Shown piece after piece: positions 1-7,337 of a stretch of DNA of 40,447 nt; position 1 is the stretch's first letter, and every line of letters starts with the position of its first letter. Origin of the DNA: an uncultured Verrucomicrobiales bacterium (GTDB lineage Bacteria; Verrucomicrobiota; Verrucomicrobiia; Verrucomicrobiales; Akkermansiaceae). Location of the stretch: the NCBI GenBank assembly GCA_937934595.1, contig CALGZA010000002.1, positions 1 to 40,447 on the forward strand, written 5' to 3'. A program made the position numbers and the translations under genes. The notes under the pieces are model-generated. The model was not told where the DNA came from. It searched no databases and saw only the letters and a program-made list of their open reading frames with translations.

Positions 1-25
1 CAAAATACCCTCTAAAAAGCAATTA

Positions 26-238
26 TACCATTTGAACTGTTAGAATGAATTGACAGCACAACAAGATAGCAAGAGTAGCAAGGCAAGAGGAAAGCGAATA
101 GTAGACTATGCAACTGACGAATAACGAAGCTAATCTTGATAGATTGTTTTGCACTTCAAAAAATCAGCTCTGCTGCTGTTTCCAAATATATTGAAACTAC
201 TATCCTACTATCAGCCCAGAATATCTGTGAAAATGGTA
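26..238 (+). repeat. MITE-like dispersed repeat, copy 1
   Basis: This is a complete 213-bp copy of a repeat also found at 15326-15539 and, inverted, at 23826-24030. It begins TACCATTTGAACTG and ends AAATGGTA, giving inverted ends, and it is flanked by TTA at 23-25 and 239-241. The interior has no open reading frame of note. It holds the shared core AATAACGAAGCTAAT and the hairpin-prone segment around CAGCTCTGCTGCTG. It lies beyond the terminator of tRNA-Pro, in a tail position like the other copies. Confidence 0.85.
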
Positions 239-264
239 TTACTTACCTCACCTGAGAGATAAAC

Positions 265-300
265 AAAAAAGGCCGCCTATTCATTAAAAATAGCGGCCAA
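265..300 (-). terminator. Rho-independent terminator of tRNA-Pro
   Basis: On the minus strand, GGCCGCTAT at 291-299 pairs with ATAGGCGGCC at 271-280 with one bulge. A run of six T follows at 265-270. It lies just downstream of the tRNA-Pro gene and fits an intrinsic terminator for it. Confidence 0.75.
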
Positions 301-380
<80 letters not shown>

Positions 381-717
381 ATCAATAATAAATCATTACT
401 AGAATGCCGAAACATTCTCTTGGTGCGGCGGAGACTTATCCATAGTAGACAATTAATCAAGCTCTCTTTTTAAAAAAATGCATTTTATTTGCTTTTCATG
501 GCATCTCTGCACCCAGACATACAACCTATCAGTAAAAAATTACTAAAATTGTGAATAATATGAGTTGAATACTCTGATAAAAAAATATACCACACACCAA
601 CTTAACTCGTTAAGTGTGTTGGTAATTAGCTTTTATCCTATAAATAACATAAGGAAATCATGCCTTATCAGTGTTAATTAACGGGCAAACACAAACTTCA
701 GTAACTACTAAAAACTC
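381..717. other. Intergenic region between tRNA-Pro and the DUF6288 gene
   Basis: This 337-bp gap carries the promoters of two divergent genes by position. It is AT-rich. The only structure I see is a short inverted repeat ACTTAAC-TC-GTTAAGT at 600-615, flanked by ACACACC and GTGTGTTGG. It has no T tract, so it is more likely a protein-binding site or chance than a terminator. No convincing -35/-10 pair or coding potential was found. Confidence 0.4.
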
Positions 718-3700
718 ATGAACCCACTGAAAAACATCAGAAATCATCAAACGTATAACCCGCTAGCATTCCTTCTAATCGTTATCGCTGTATACTTTTT
801 AGCTCAAAATGCGCTTCTAGCTCAAGTTCACTATGGTGAAAATGGACTCAGACACCCATGGAGAGAAACCACTAAACGAGGACCAGACGCCGAAGTCCCA
901 GGCTGGTATTATCAGCTCGGCCTCACAGGACTGCGTGCTGAACTCATAGCAAACCAGCCTAAAGCCTTGTTAGTAAGACACGTTTTCAAAAATACCCCCA
1001 GTAGTAATCTAGTAAAAGTAGGCGATATCATAACAGGTGCCGGAGGAAAAGCCTTCCAAAAACCGCACATCAACGGCACAGATACAGGCACACATGGTGC
1101 GCAAGGCCCAGTATCAGAAATGGCAGAAGCTCTAGAGCTCTGCCAACAAAATTCAGGCATACTAGATCTTAATATCACACGTAAATCCAAAAACATCAAA
1201 GTCACCCTCAATATAGGAAAAACCTACGGAAGCTACAGCCCTACATTCCCATATGATTGCCCTAAGTCAGACAAAATACTCGCAGAACTACTAGACTACA
1301 TCATCTCAAAACAGTCTGATCTACCAGGAAATAACGGTGCCTTTGGTGACGGAGATCCTAACCATAATACCCTGTCAGTTCTCGCTTTACTAGGCAGTGG
1401 CGAAAAAAAATATCTGCCTGCTGTAAAAAGAAATTTACAATATATAGCCAAGCACATCGATGAAAATAAAGCCAACAACAATGAAAACATCAACTGGCAT
1501 TTCATGGGTGCTGCCATTTGTTTCAGCGAATACTACCTCATCACCAAAGAAAAATGGGCCTTTAACCAGCTCAATAAATTAAAAACACTAATACAAAACG
1601 GTCAATACATGGACCGCTCACAAATCGATTTCATAAATGCTATCCCTGATGATATTCCTAATGACAATGTCAAAGGCCACGGTGGATGGGGGCACAATCC
1701 AGGGTTCGAAGGATATGGACCCTTCTCATTTATCACAGCACAAGGCGCACTCGCATACACACTCATGCACAAATGTGGAATCACCATCTCTAAAAAAAGA
1801 CTAGATGCAGCCTACGCGTTTCTCCAAAGAGGCTCATATAATAATGGGTATGTTGGCTACGAAGATCTAGCTATCAGAGGAAAAAACACTGACTTACTAG
1901 GAGGCATTGGAAGAACTGGAGCCGCAGCCATCGCTACTCATCTAAATCCATTCCCTACCAGTATAACAAGAAGCCAGACAAAACTTCACACTGACATCAT
2001 TCAACGATACCCTCAAAGCTTCCCAGATACACACGGCTCAGAATCAATGGGCATGGCATACATCGCTATGGGAGCTAGAACCAACCCCAAGAGCTTCCGT
2101 AAGCTTATGGATGCAAATCGCTGGTGGTTTACTATGGCACAATGTAATGATAAAACCTTCCATTATCAACCAACTCGCGACTACGGAGCATACCCTTCTG
2201 TAGACACTAGATTTGAAGCATCATGCGCTGTTGCATTCATATACAGCTTGAAAAAACCAAACCTTATCATCTCAGGTAAATCAACCTATAACGCACCTGG
2301 GCTCAAAGCTGAATTCTTTGACTTCGACATTAATCTTTCTAAAATACCAAACCTATCTAGAAGGATCCCAGATCTAACTCGTATCGACAATGAGGTCTCA
2401 TACACTAGATCATTTCGTGAATGGAATGGCCTTCCTCGCACTATGAAAGATAACTTCGCCTCCAGACACACAGGAAATTTAGAAATCAAAACTGAGGGCG
2501 ACCACACCTTTTTCCTCAAATCAAGCGATAAAGCAAAACTCTGGATTAATGATGAAATTGTCATCTACAATGATAGATCAAATAGAATGTTAGAGAGATT
2601 TCATACCATAAAAATGACAAAAGGACTGCATAAAATACGCGTAGAATTCCTACACAATACTGGTCCAGCGGGTTTAAAATTAAAATGGGCTGGACCAGGC
2701 ATACAAAAAGAAATTATACCCTCCTCAGCCCTATCTCACCTAGATATTTCATACGGCATACCTGGACTCTCCTATGGAACAGTCGCAGGTAACATCAACA
2801 CCAAAGACATAAACCCAAAAACTTATGTCACCACGACACTAAGTGAAACCGAAGATGACATAGCCACCAAAACAACAGAAATCTACACAGGACAGATTTA
2901 CGATGCAGACGGTAATATCTCATTCACTGAGCGTATTGACAACAAAGCTAGGCTATACATAGATGGCGTTCTCGTCCTCAATGACGACTCACAAGGTAAA
3001 AGAACCTCTACCAGTAACTTAATGTTAAACCCTGGTTGGCATGACTTTGAACTTCGTATATCTAACGGCAAAGGCCTATCTGGACCTTTTACCAAACCTG
3101 GTTTCGGATATGACCCCAACGGAGGAACAAAATGGATTCACCCTTCAGACCCAGGAGATGGCAGCTTATTCAGAACAGGTATAAGAACCATAGACTCTAA
3201 AATCCCCTCCAGACCAAAAGCCTACTATTCATTCAATGATAGCGCAAACATCGGCAAAGATGACAGCGGTAACGGCTTCAACCTTACCCCTCTTCAGGTC
3301 ATATACTCCAGCAATGGTCGCTCAGAGGGTGCTGCATCATTCAGCTTTAAAAACAGTAGACTCAATCACAGCAGCATCCCCCTCGGAACAAACTGGACCG
3401 TCTCAGCTTGGTATAAAGAACTCAGCGATACGGGATGGCGCACATTATTCCGTGGCACAAACCACCACCACCTTATCGTAGGCCGTAACTCCAATAAGCT
3501 AGGACTATTTAGACTAGATAGAGGATTACTAGACAGCGGTGCTTCACTGGTTCGTAAAGAACGCACCTGGCAAATGATTACAGCCGTCGGAACTAAAGAT
3601 AAAGTTGACTACTACCTAAACGGCCTACTCATAGGTTCAGTTAATGGATTCACCGCTGACTCTGACGTGAAATGCATCGGTAACTATCAGTTAGGAGGTC

Positions 3701-4131
3701 AACGCTTCGCAAACGCTCTTGACGAAGTCTACCTCTATGATCGCCAACTCAGCCCAGCTGAAGTAAACGACCTCTTCTATGCCTCTGTTCCAAACAAAAT
3801 CATACCTGCAAATAATGTGGCCGATAATAAGTTACCCAGCGTGCGATTCCCTAAAGATACATCACAGTTGCAGCTCATAATGATTGAGTCAGACATAGCA
3901 AAAGGTGAAGCGCGCGCGTTACACCAGTCATTTGGCCCAGAACTTAACGCCAGCTTTCAATACGAGTGGTCAACAGATCTAGTCAACTGGTACAAAGCTG
4001 ACGGCATAAGTAAAGCAGCAGACGGCACCACAGCTACCGTCACTACCCAAGCAGTTGCCAGACGTATAATCGTCTCAGCCAAAGCCAACAAAGCAAACAT
4101 CAACGTCTTCATCCGAATGGCTGAAAACTAA
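718..4131 (+). CDS. Secreted DUF6288/PA14/LamG multidomain protein
   Basis: A 1137-residue exported protein of unknown function. Residues 1-35 form a signal peptide or signal anchor (hydrophobic FLLIVIAVYFLAQ, possible cut after LLAQ). Residues about 75-170 look like a PDZ-type module (VRHVFKNTPSS, VGDIITGAGG). Residues about 170-515 match the DUF6288 helical region known from Planctomycetes and Verrucomicrobia (GGWGHNPGFEGYGPF, GGIGRTGAAA). Residues about 526-670 are a PA14-like carbohydrate-binding module (GLKAEFFDF ... HTFFLKSSDKAKLWIND). Residues 680-820 are a second, weaker PA14-like module. Residues 832-1017 are a LamG/concanavalin A-like domain (AYYSFNDSANIGKDDSGNG ... ALDEVYLYDRQLS). 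This build suggests an extracellular glycan- or protein-binding role, but no catalytic site is recognised. It is monocistronic, with a strong terminator downstream. Confidence 0.85.
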   Translation: MNPLKNIRNHQTYNPLAFLLIVIAVYFLAQNALLAQVHYGENGLRHPWRETTKRGPDAEVPGWYYQLGLTGLRAELIANQPKALLVRHVFKNTPSSNLVKVGDIITGAGGKAFQKPHINGTDTGTHGAQGPVSEMAEALELCQQNSGILDLNITRKSKNIKVTLNIGKTYGSYSPTFPYDCPKSDKILAELLDYIISKQSDLPGNNGAFGDGDPNHNTLSVLALLGSGEKKYLPAVKRNLQYIAKHIDENKANNNENINWHFMGAAICFSEYYLITKEKWAFNQLNKLKTLIQNGQYMDRSQIDFINAIPDDIPNDNVKGHGGWGHNPGFEGYGPFSFITAQGALAYTLMHKCGITISKKRLDAAYAFLQRGSYNNGYVGYEDLAIRGKNTDLLGGIGRTGAAAIATHLNPFPTSITRSQTKLHTDIIQRYPQSFPDTHGSESMGMAYIAMGARTNPKSFRKLMDANRWWFTMAQCNDKTFHYQPTRDYGAYPSVDTRFEASCAVAFIYSLKKPNLIISGKSTYNAPGLKAEFFDFDINLSKIPNLSRRIPDLTRIDNEVSYTRSFREWNGLPRTMKDNFASRHTGNLEIKTEGDHTFFLKSSDKAKLWINDEIVIYNDRSNRMLERFHTIKMTKGLHKIRVEFLHNTGPAGLKLKWAGPGIQKEIIPSSALSHLDISYGIPGLSYGTVAGNINTKDINPKTYVTTTLSETEDDIATKTTEIYTGQIYDADGNISFTERIDNKARLYIDGVLVLNDDSQGKRTSTSNLMLNPGWHDFELRISNGKGLSGPFTKPGFGYDPNGGTKWIHPSDPGDGSLFRTGIRTIDSKIPSRPKAYYSFNDSANIGKDDSGNGFNLTPLQVIYSSNGRSEGAASFSFKNSRLNHSSIPLGTNWTVSAWYKELSDTGWRTLFRGTNHHHLIVGRNSNKLGLFRLDRGLLDSGASLVRKERTWQMITAVGTKDKVDYYLNGLLIGSVNGFTADSDVKCIGNYQLGGQRFANALDEVYLYDRQLSPAEVNDLFYASVPNKIIPANNVADNKLPSVRFPKDTSQLQLIMIESDIAKGEARALHQSFGPELNASFQYEWSTDLVNWYKADGISKAADGTTATVTTQAVARRIIVSAKANKANINVFIRMAEN

Positions 4132-4176
4132 GAAAAACTCGCTAGTAACACACTAGCACATAGAATCACACACATT

Positions 4177-4210
4177 CGGCACCTTGATCTCACATCAGGG
4201 TGCCGTTTTT
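4177..4210 (+). terminator. Rho-independent terminator after the DUF6288 gene
   Basis: CGGCACCTTGAT at 4177-4188 pairs with ATCAGGGTGCCG at 4194-4205 over 12 positions, with one T-G wobble and a 5-nt loop. Five T follow at 4206-4210. It starts 46 bp after the stop codon of the secreted protein gene. Confidence 0.88.
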
Positions 4211-4251
4211 GCCTATAAATATTGTGATAAACCACCTGATACCTAGTAGTG

Positions 4252-4323
4252 AAAAAATCAGCTCTGCTGCTGTTTCCAAATGTATTAAAACTACTATCAC
4301 CCAGAATAACTGTGAAAGTGGTA
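4252..4323 (+). repeat. MITE-like repeat, copy 2 (right third only)
   Basis: This segment matches the right end of the complete repeats, from AAAAAATCAGCTCTG through the terminal GTGAAAGTGGTA. The left two thirds are missing. It is followed directly by a diverged relative of the same element. It lies in the tail-to-tail gap between the DUF6288 gene and the VOC gene. Confidence 0.75.
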
Positions 4324-4500
4324 TAAGTGCCGGAGCGCGTTTGTCTCTATCAAGAAGTAAAAAAGAATGATGCCGGCATCATGATTAAGGAATAACGAAG
4401 CTAATTTCCTTAGATTCGTATGCTCAAAAACAAATCAACTGAACTGCAACAATGAAATCCTCATTACCACTGTAAGTTCATAATAACTATACAGATGGTA
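4324..4500 (+). repeat. Diverged relative of the MITE-like repeat
   Basis: The segment keeps the core AATAACGAAGCTAAT at 4391-4405, followed at matching spacing by TTAGATT, TGC-C--AAAA and AAATCAACT. It ends with AGATGGTA at 4493-4500, like the right end of the complete copies. Read from the right, TACCATCTGTATAGTTATT is similar to the terminal repeat of copy 3. A perfect 16-bp palindrome ATGATGCCGGCATCAT at 4367-4382 is private to this copy. The stop codon of the VOC gene abuts its right end. Confidence 0.5.
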
Positions 4501-4848
4501 TCAGCTGCGAGCTCGTGATAACATGATCTGATTGCCATCAGTATCCTCACACATCGCCAAGTGAGGGGCTTCCCCGTTTTCTGGTAGCGGCTCTCTCTCA
4601 CACTTACCACCATGAGCCACTATTTCGGCAGCACCTTCCACCACATCAGACACTTGAAAAGTAATTCCCGTCCATGTCCTCTTGCCCTCGCCACCACCAT
4701 GAATCGCAATAAATCCTGAAGCTATTTGCAGCTCTATTATATGTGGATTCCGATTAGTCACAGCAGCTCCAAAGGTTTTGATATAAAACGCCGCAGCACG
4801 CTCAGCATCTGCAGCCCAAATGGTATATTTCAGTTTCTCTACTATCAT
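4501..4848 (-). CDS. VOC (glyoxalase/bleomycin-resistance fold) family protein
   Basis: A 115-residue single-domain vicinal oxygen chelate protein. The beginning EKLKYTIWAADAERAAAFY, the middle GITFQVSDVVEGAAEI and the end CEDTDGNQIMLSR follow the two paired beta-alpha-beta-beta-beta units of the fold, and the length is usual for the family. The substrate cannot be told. Members include glyoxalases, dioxygenases and antibiotic-binding proteins. It is the last gene of the minus-strand run mrdA-tatC-yicC-VOC, 40 bp after yicC. Its stop codon lies immediately beside the end of a repeat element, so insertion may have trimmed or replaced the original 3' end. Confidence 0.8.
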   Translation of the reverse strand: MIVEKLKYTIWAADAERAAAFYIKTFGAAVTNRNPHIIELQIASGFIAIHGGGEGKRTWTGITFQVSDVVEGAAEIVAHGGKCEREPLPENGEAPHLAMCEDTDGNQIMLSRARS

Positions 4849-4888
4849 CTATCCAGCTTAATTAAAATCAATCCAGTTACGAGCAACT

Positions 4889-5770
4889 TTACTCCACATT
4901 TTGAATCTGCTCACGTATTTTTTCGAGTTCCGTTTTTGCATTCACCACATGCTGAGCTAAAACCGCATCATTCGCTTTCGAGCCTATCGTATTAAACTCA
5001 CGATTGAGCTCCTGACACAAAAAATCTAATGAGCGGCCCGCTGGTTCTGATAGGTCCAGATATTCTCTAAACTTCAGAAAATGGGACCCAAGCCGAGTGA
5101 TCTCTTCAGCAATATCACACTTCTCTGCAAAAATACCTATTTCCTTCAGCAAACGCTCATCTGATAAATCAATATCAAGACCTGTTTCACATAACCGTTT
5201 GTGTAAATGATCCCTATGCTTCGTCACCACACTCGGTGCATGAGACTCCATAAAAGTCGCTTCTGCCTCCAAGATACTCAGACGCTTCAATATATCTTCC
5301 TTAAGGTGCAGACCTTCATCTCCACGCATCTTCATCAGAGAATCTAAACCTGCCTGAAGTGCTGGGAGTATGGCCTCCCGAGCAGCCTCAATATCAACTG
5401 ACCGATCTGACATCATAATCACATCTGGAAAGCGGATGATATCCGCAGCAGTAAGCTCCAGGTTTAACCCACTATCAGCTATTGCATTCAGACGCTGAAT
5501 CTCAGACTGCAGTGACAGCACCTTCTCAGTATCTATCTGTAACTTAGAAGAAGACTCAGCGGAACACTCCAACTGAATATTCATAGTAAGCCTACCTCTT
5601 GAAATTTTTTCTAAAGCAAGCTTTCGCAAATCTGCCTCTAACTCAGAATACGCGCGCGGCATCTGGACTAGCACCTCAGCCTGTTTACGGTTAATCGAGC
5701 TAAGCTCTACTCTCGCTATTAGGGAGCTCGTTGCGTGCTCACCCCTACCAAATCCGGTCATGGAATACAT
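4889..5770 (-). CDS. yicC: YicC family endoribonuclease
   Basis: A 293-residue protein starting MYSMTGFGRGE, the hallmark N-terminus of the YicC/YloC family. It keeps the family C-terminus (GRSLDFLCQELNREFNTIGSKA), and the length matches the usual 290 or so residues. Family members are metal-dependent endoribonucleases acting in the cytoplasm on RNA. In E. coli YicC takes part in small-RNA turnover. The gene starts 21 bp after the tatC stop in a tight minus-strand run. In many bacteria yicC precedes gmk and rpoZ, but those genes are not here. Confidence 0.93.
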   Translation of the reverse strand: MYSMTGFGRGEHATSSLIARVELSSINRKQAEVLVQMPRAYSELEADLRKLALEKISRGRLTMNIQLECSAESSSKLQIDTEKVLSLQSEIQRLNAIADSGLNLELTAADIIRFPDVIMMSDRSVDIEAAREAILPALQAGLDSLMKMRGDEGLHLKEDILKRLSILEAEATFMESHAPSVVTKHRDHLHKRLCETGLDIDLSDERLLKEIGIFAEKCDIAEEITRLGSHFLKFREYLDLSEPAGRSLDFLCQELNREFNTIGSKANDAVLAQHVVNAKTELEKIREQIQNVE

Positions 5771-5791
5771 CTTATAATTATTTAGTTTAAG

Positions 5792-7291
5792 TTATTTATC
5801 TTCAAATGATTCATCATTCCCATCTTCGTCAGGTCCATTGTCCTCTTTCTCCTCAGGCTGCGATTCAAAGGATGCACCAGAATTGTAGTCGCCATCATCA
5901 TCCACCTGCTCAGGAGCATCTTCATCCTTTGCCTCTTCCGCAGAATCATCAACGGTTTCAGAAAAATCCTCTATCTCGCCATCATCAAATTCTTCACCTT
6001 CACCATCACTTTCATGGCTATGATACTCATCATGCTCGTGGTCATGGTCATGATACGCATCGTGATAGTCCACATGATCTACCTCCTCAGTCGAGATCCT
6101 ACCAGGAACAGGAACGGGAAGGGGACTTTGAGAAGACTCATTCTGTCTGTTAACATACTCCATCATCTCAGCTTCCTCTTGTGCTTCAGCCGCTAATTCT
6201 TTTTTATGATTAAAATAAGCAAGCCATATGCACATTTCATATAATAAGCACATAGGTGCAGCTAATAAAGAGAGCGTGAGAGCATCACCTGTAGGTGTAA
6301 TGATAGCACCCACCACAAATATACTAAGAACAGCATAAGCTCTCGTATTACTCATCGTCTGGTAACTCAATAGACCAATTTTAACCAGAGTCATCACAAT
6401 CACTGGTAACTCAAACGCTAAACCAAATATCAGAGTAAACTGCGTCGTAAACGTAATATAGTCTCCAATACGCCACTCATTATCCACACCCATCCCACCA
6501 GAATACGTATAGAAGAAATCAAGCGCCTTGGGTAGAACGACAAAGTAACAAAATAAAATTCCTATCAGGAAAAGACCAAAACCAATGATCATAGCCGGCC
6601 ATAACGCCTTGCGCTCATTCTCTTTAAGCCCAGGCAGAACAAACTGCAAAATAAAATACAGTAAGAAGGGGAAAGAAATAATGATACCAGCAAAGATAGA
6701 TAGCTTAATAGCCAACATAAAAGTCTCCGTCGGTTTCAGTGACTGCATGTAAACAACACTACCCTTAGCATTCAGCGTCGCATTCGGTAATTTCTCCAAC
6801 AAGACCAGTAACAGATCCTTAGCCCTTTGATCAATTTCTGGGAAATCTTGAACAAATTTCTGACGCTTCTCCAACTCCAAATCCTTATCAGAGTCTTCAA
6901 TCAACAAGGCACCTCGGTAATAAATCGCAGCTTCGGCATAGTGGCGAAGCTTCTCATCCTCAAACTGCGCATACAAATGCCGCTGCTGTTCCAAACTAAG
7001 TCCAGATGCCGCATAAGCCGTCTTCTTAGCCTTCTCCCAGAGATCAGGAGAAACATCGTCTGGTAACTTTTGCTCTTGTATCTCAATCCAGACCTCCTCC
7101 ATCGGACTCCGTAAAATATCCAGCAAAGTACCACGAAAAATGTAACACCCAATCGTTGCGATAAACAACGTGATCACTATCTTTAAAATCACATCTCGCA
7201 AATCTTCGAGATGCTCCATAAAAGGTTTTTCACTCTCAACAGAGGATCCTACGCTCTCACGCAGCTTAAATAGTTTCTTGAGAACAAACAT
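5792..7291 (-). CDS. tatC: Twin-arginine translocase subunit TatC, extended
   Basis: TatC is the polytopic receptor of the Tat system, which exports folded proteins across the inner membrane. The N-terminus shows the family signature FMEHLEDLRDVILKI at about residue 23, and later helices include IIISFPFLLYFILQFVLPGL and the segment around GAIITPTGDALT. At 499 residues it is about twice the usual length. Two regions explain this. A roughly 110-residue charged insertion lies between the first two helices (about residues 65-185). A cytoplasmic tail from about residue 375 has a His/Asp-rich stretch near 400-425 (HDHDHEHDEYHSHES) followed by about 70 mostly acidic residues. It sits 46 bp after mrdA and 21 bp before yicC, with no tatA/B nearby. 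The His-rich tail could bind metal, but that is inference. Confidence 0.93.
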   Translation of the reverse strand: MFVLKKLFKLRESVGSSVESEKPFMEHLEDLRDVILKIVITLFIATIGCYIFRGTLLDILRSPMEEVWIEIQEQKLPDDVSPDLWEKAKKTAYAASGLSLEQQRHLYAQFEDEKLRHYAEAAIYYRGALLIEDSDKDLELEKRQKFVQDFPEIDQRAKDLLLVLLEKLPNATLNAKGSVVYMQSLKPTETFMLAIKLSIFAGIIISFPFLLYFILQFVLPGLKENERKALWPAMIIGFGLFLIGILFCYFVVLPKALDFFYTYSGGMGVDNEWRIGDYITFTTQFTLIFGLAFELPVIVMTLVKIGLLSYQTMSNTRAYAVLSIFVVGAIITPTGDALTLSLLAAPMCLLYEMCIWLAYFNHKKELAAEAQEEAEMMEYVNRQNESSQSPLPVPVPGRISTEEVDHVDYHDAYHDHDHEHDEYHSHESDGEGEEFDDGEIEDFSETVDDSAEEAKDEDAPEQVDDDGDYNSGASFESQPEEKEDNGPDEDGNDESFEDK

Positions 7292-7337
7292 GCTCTTGGT
7301 TGGTATTACCTATAAACAAAATAGTAAATGAAAATGA

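Noticed and set aside
23-241. The dispersed repeats as CRISPR or an autonomous insertion sequence
   Set aside because: The copies are far apart, have no spacer pattern and contain no transposase frame.
5806-6153. A His/Pro-rich plus-strand frame opposite the tatC tail
   Set aside because: It is the complement of the repetitive His/Asp/Glu codons of the tatC tail, and nothing suggests a separate gene.
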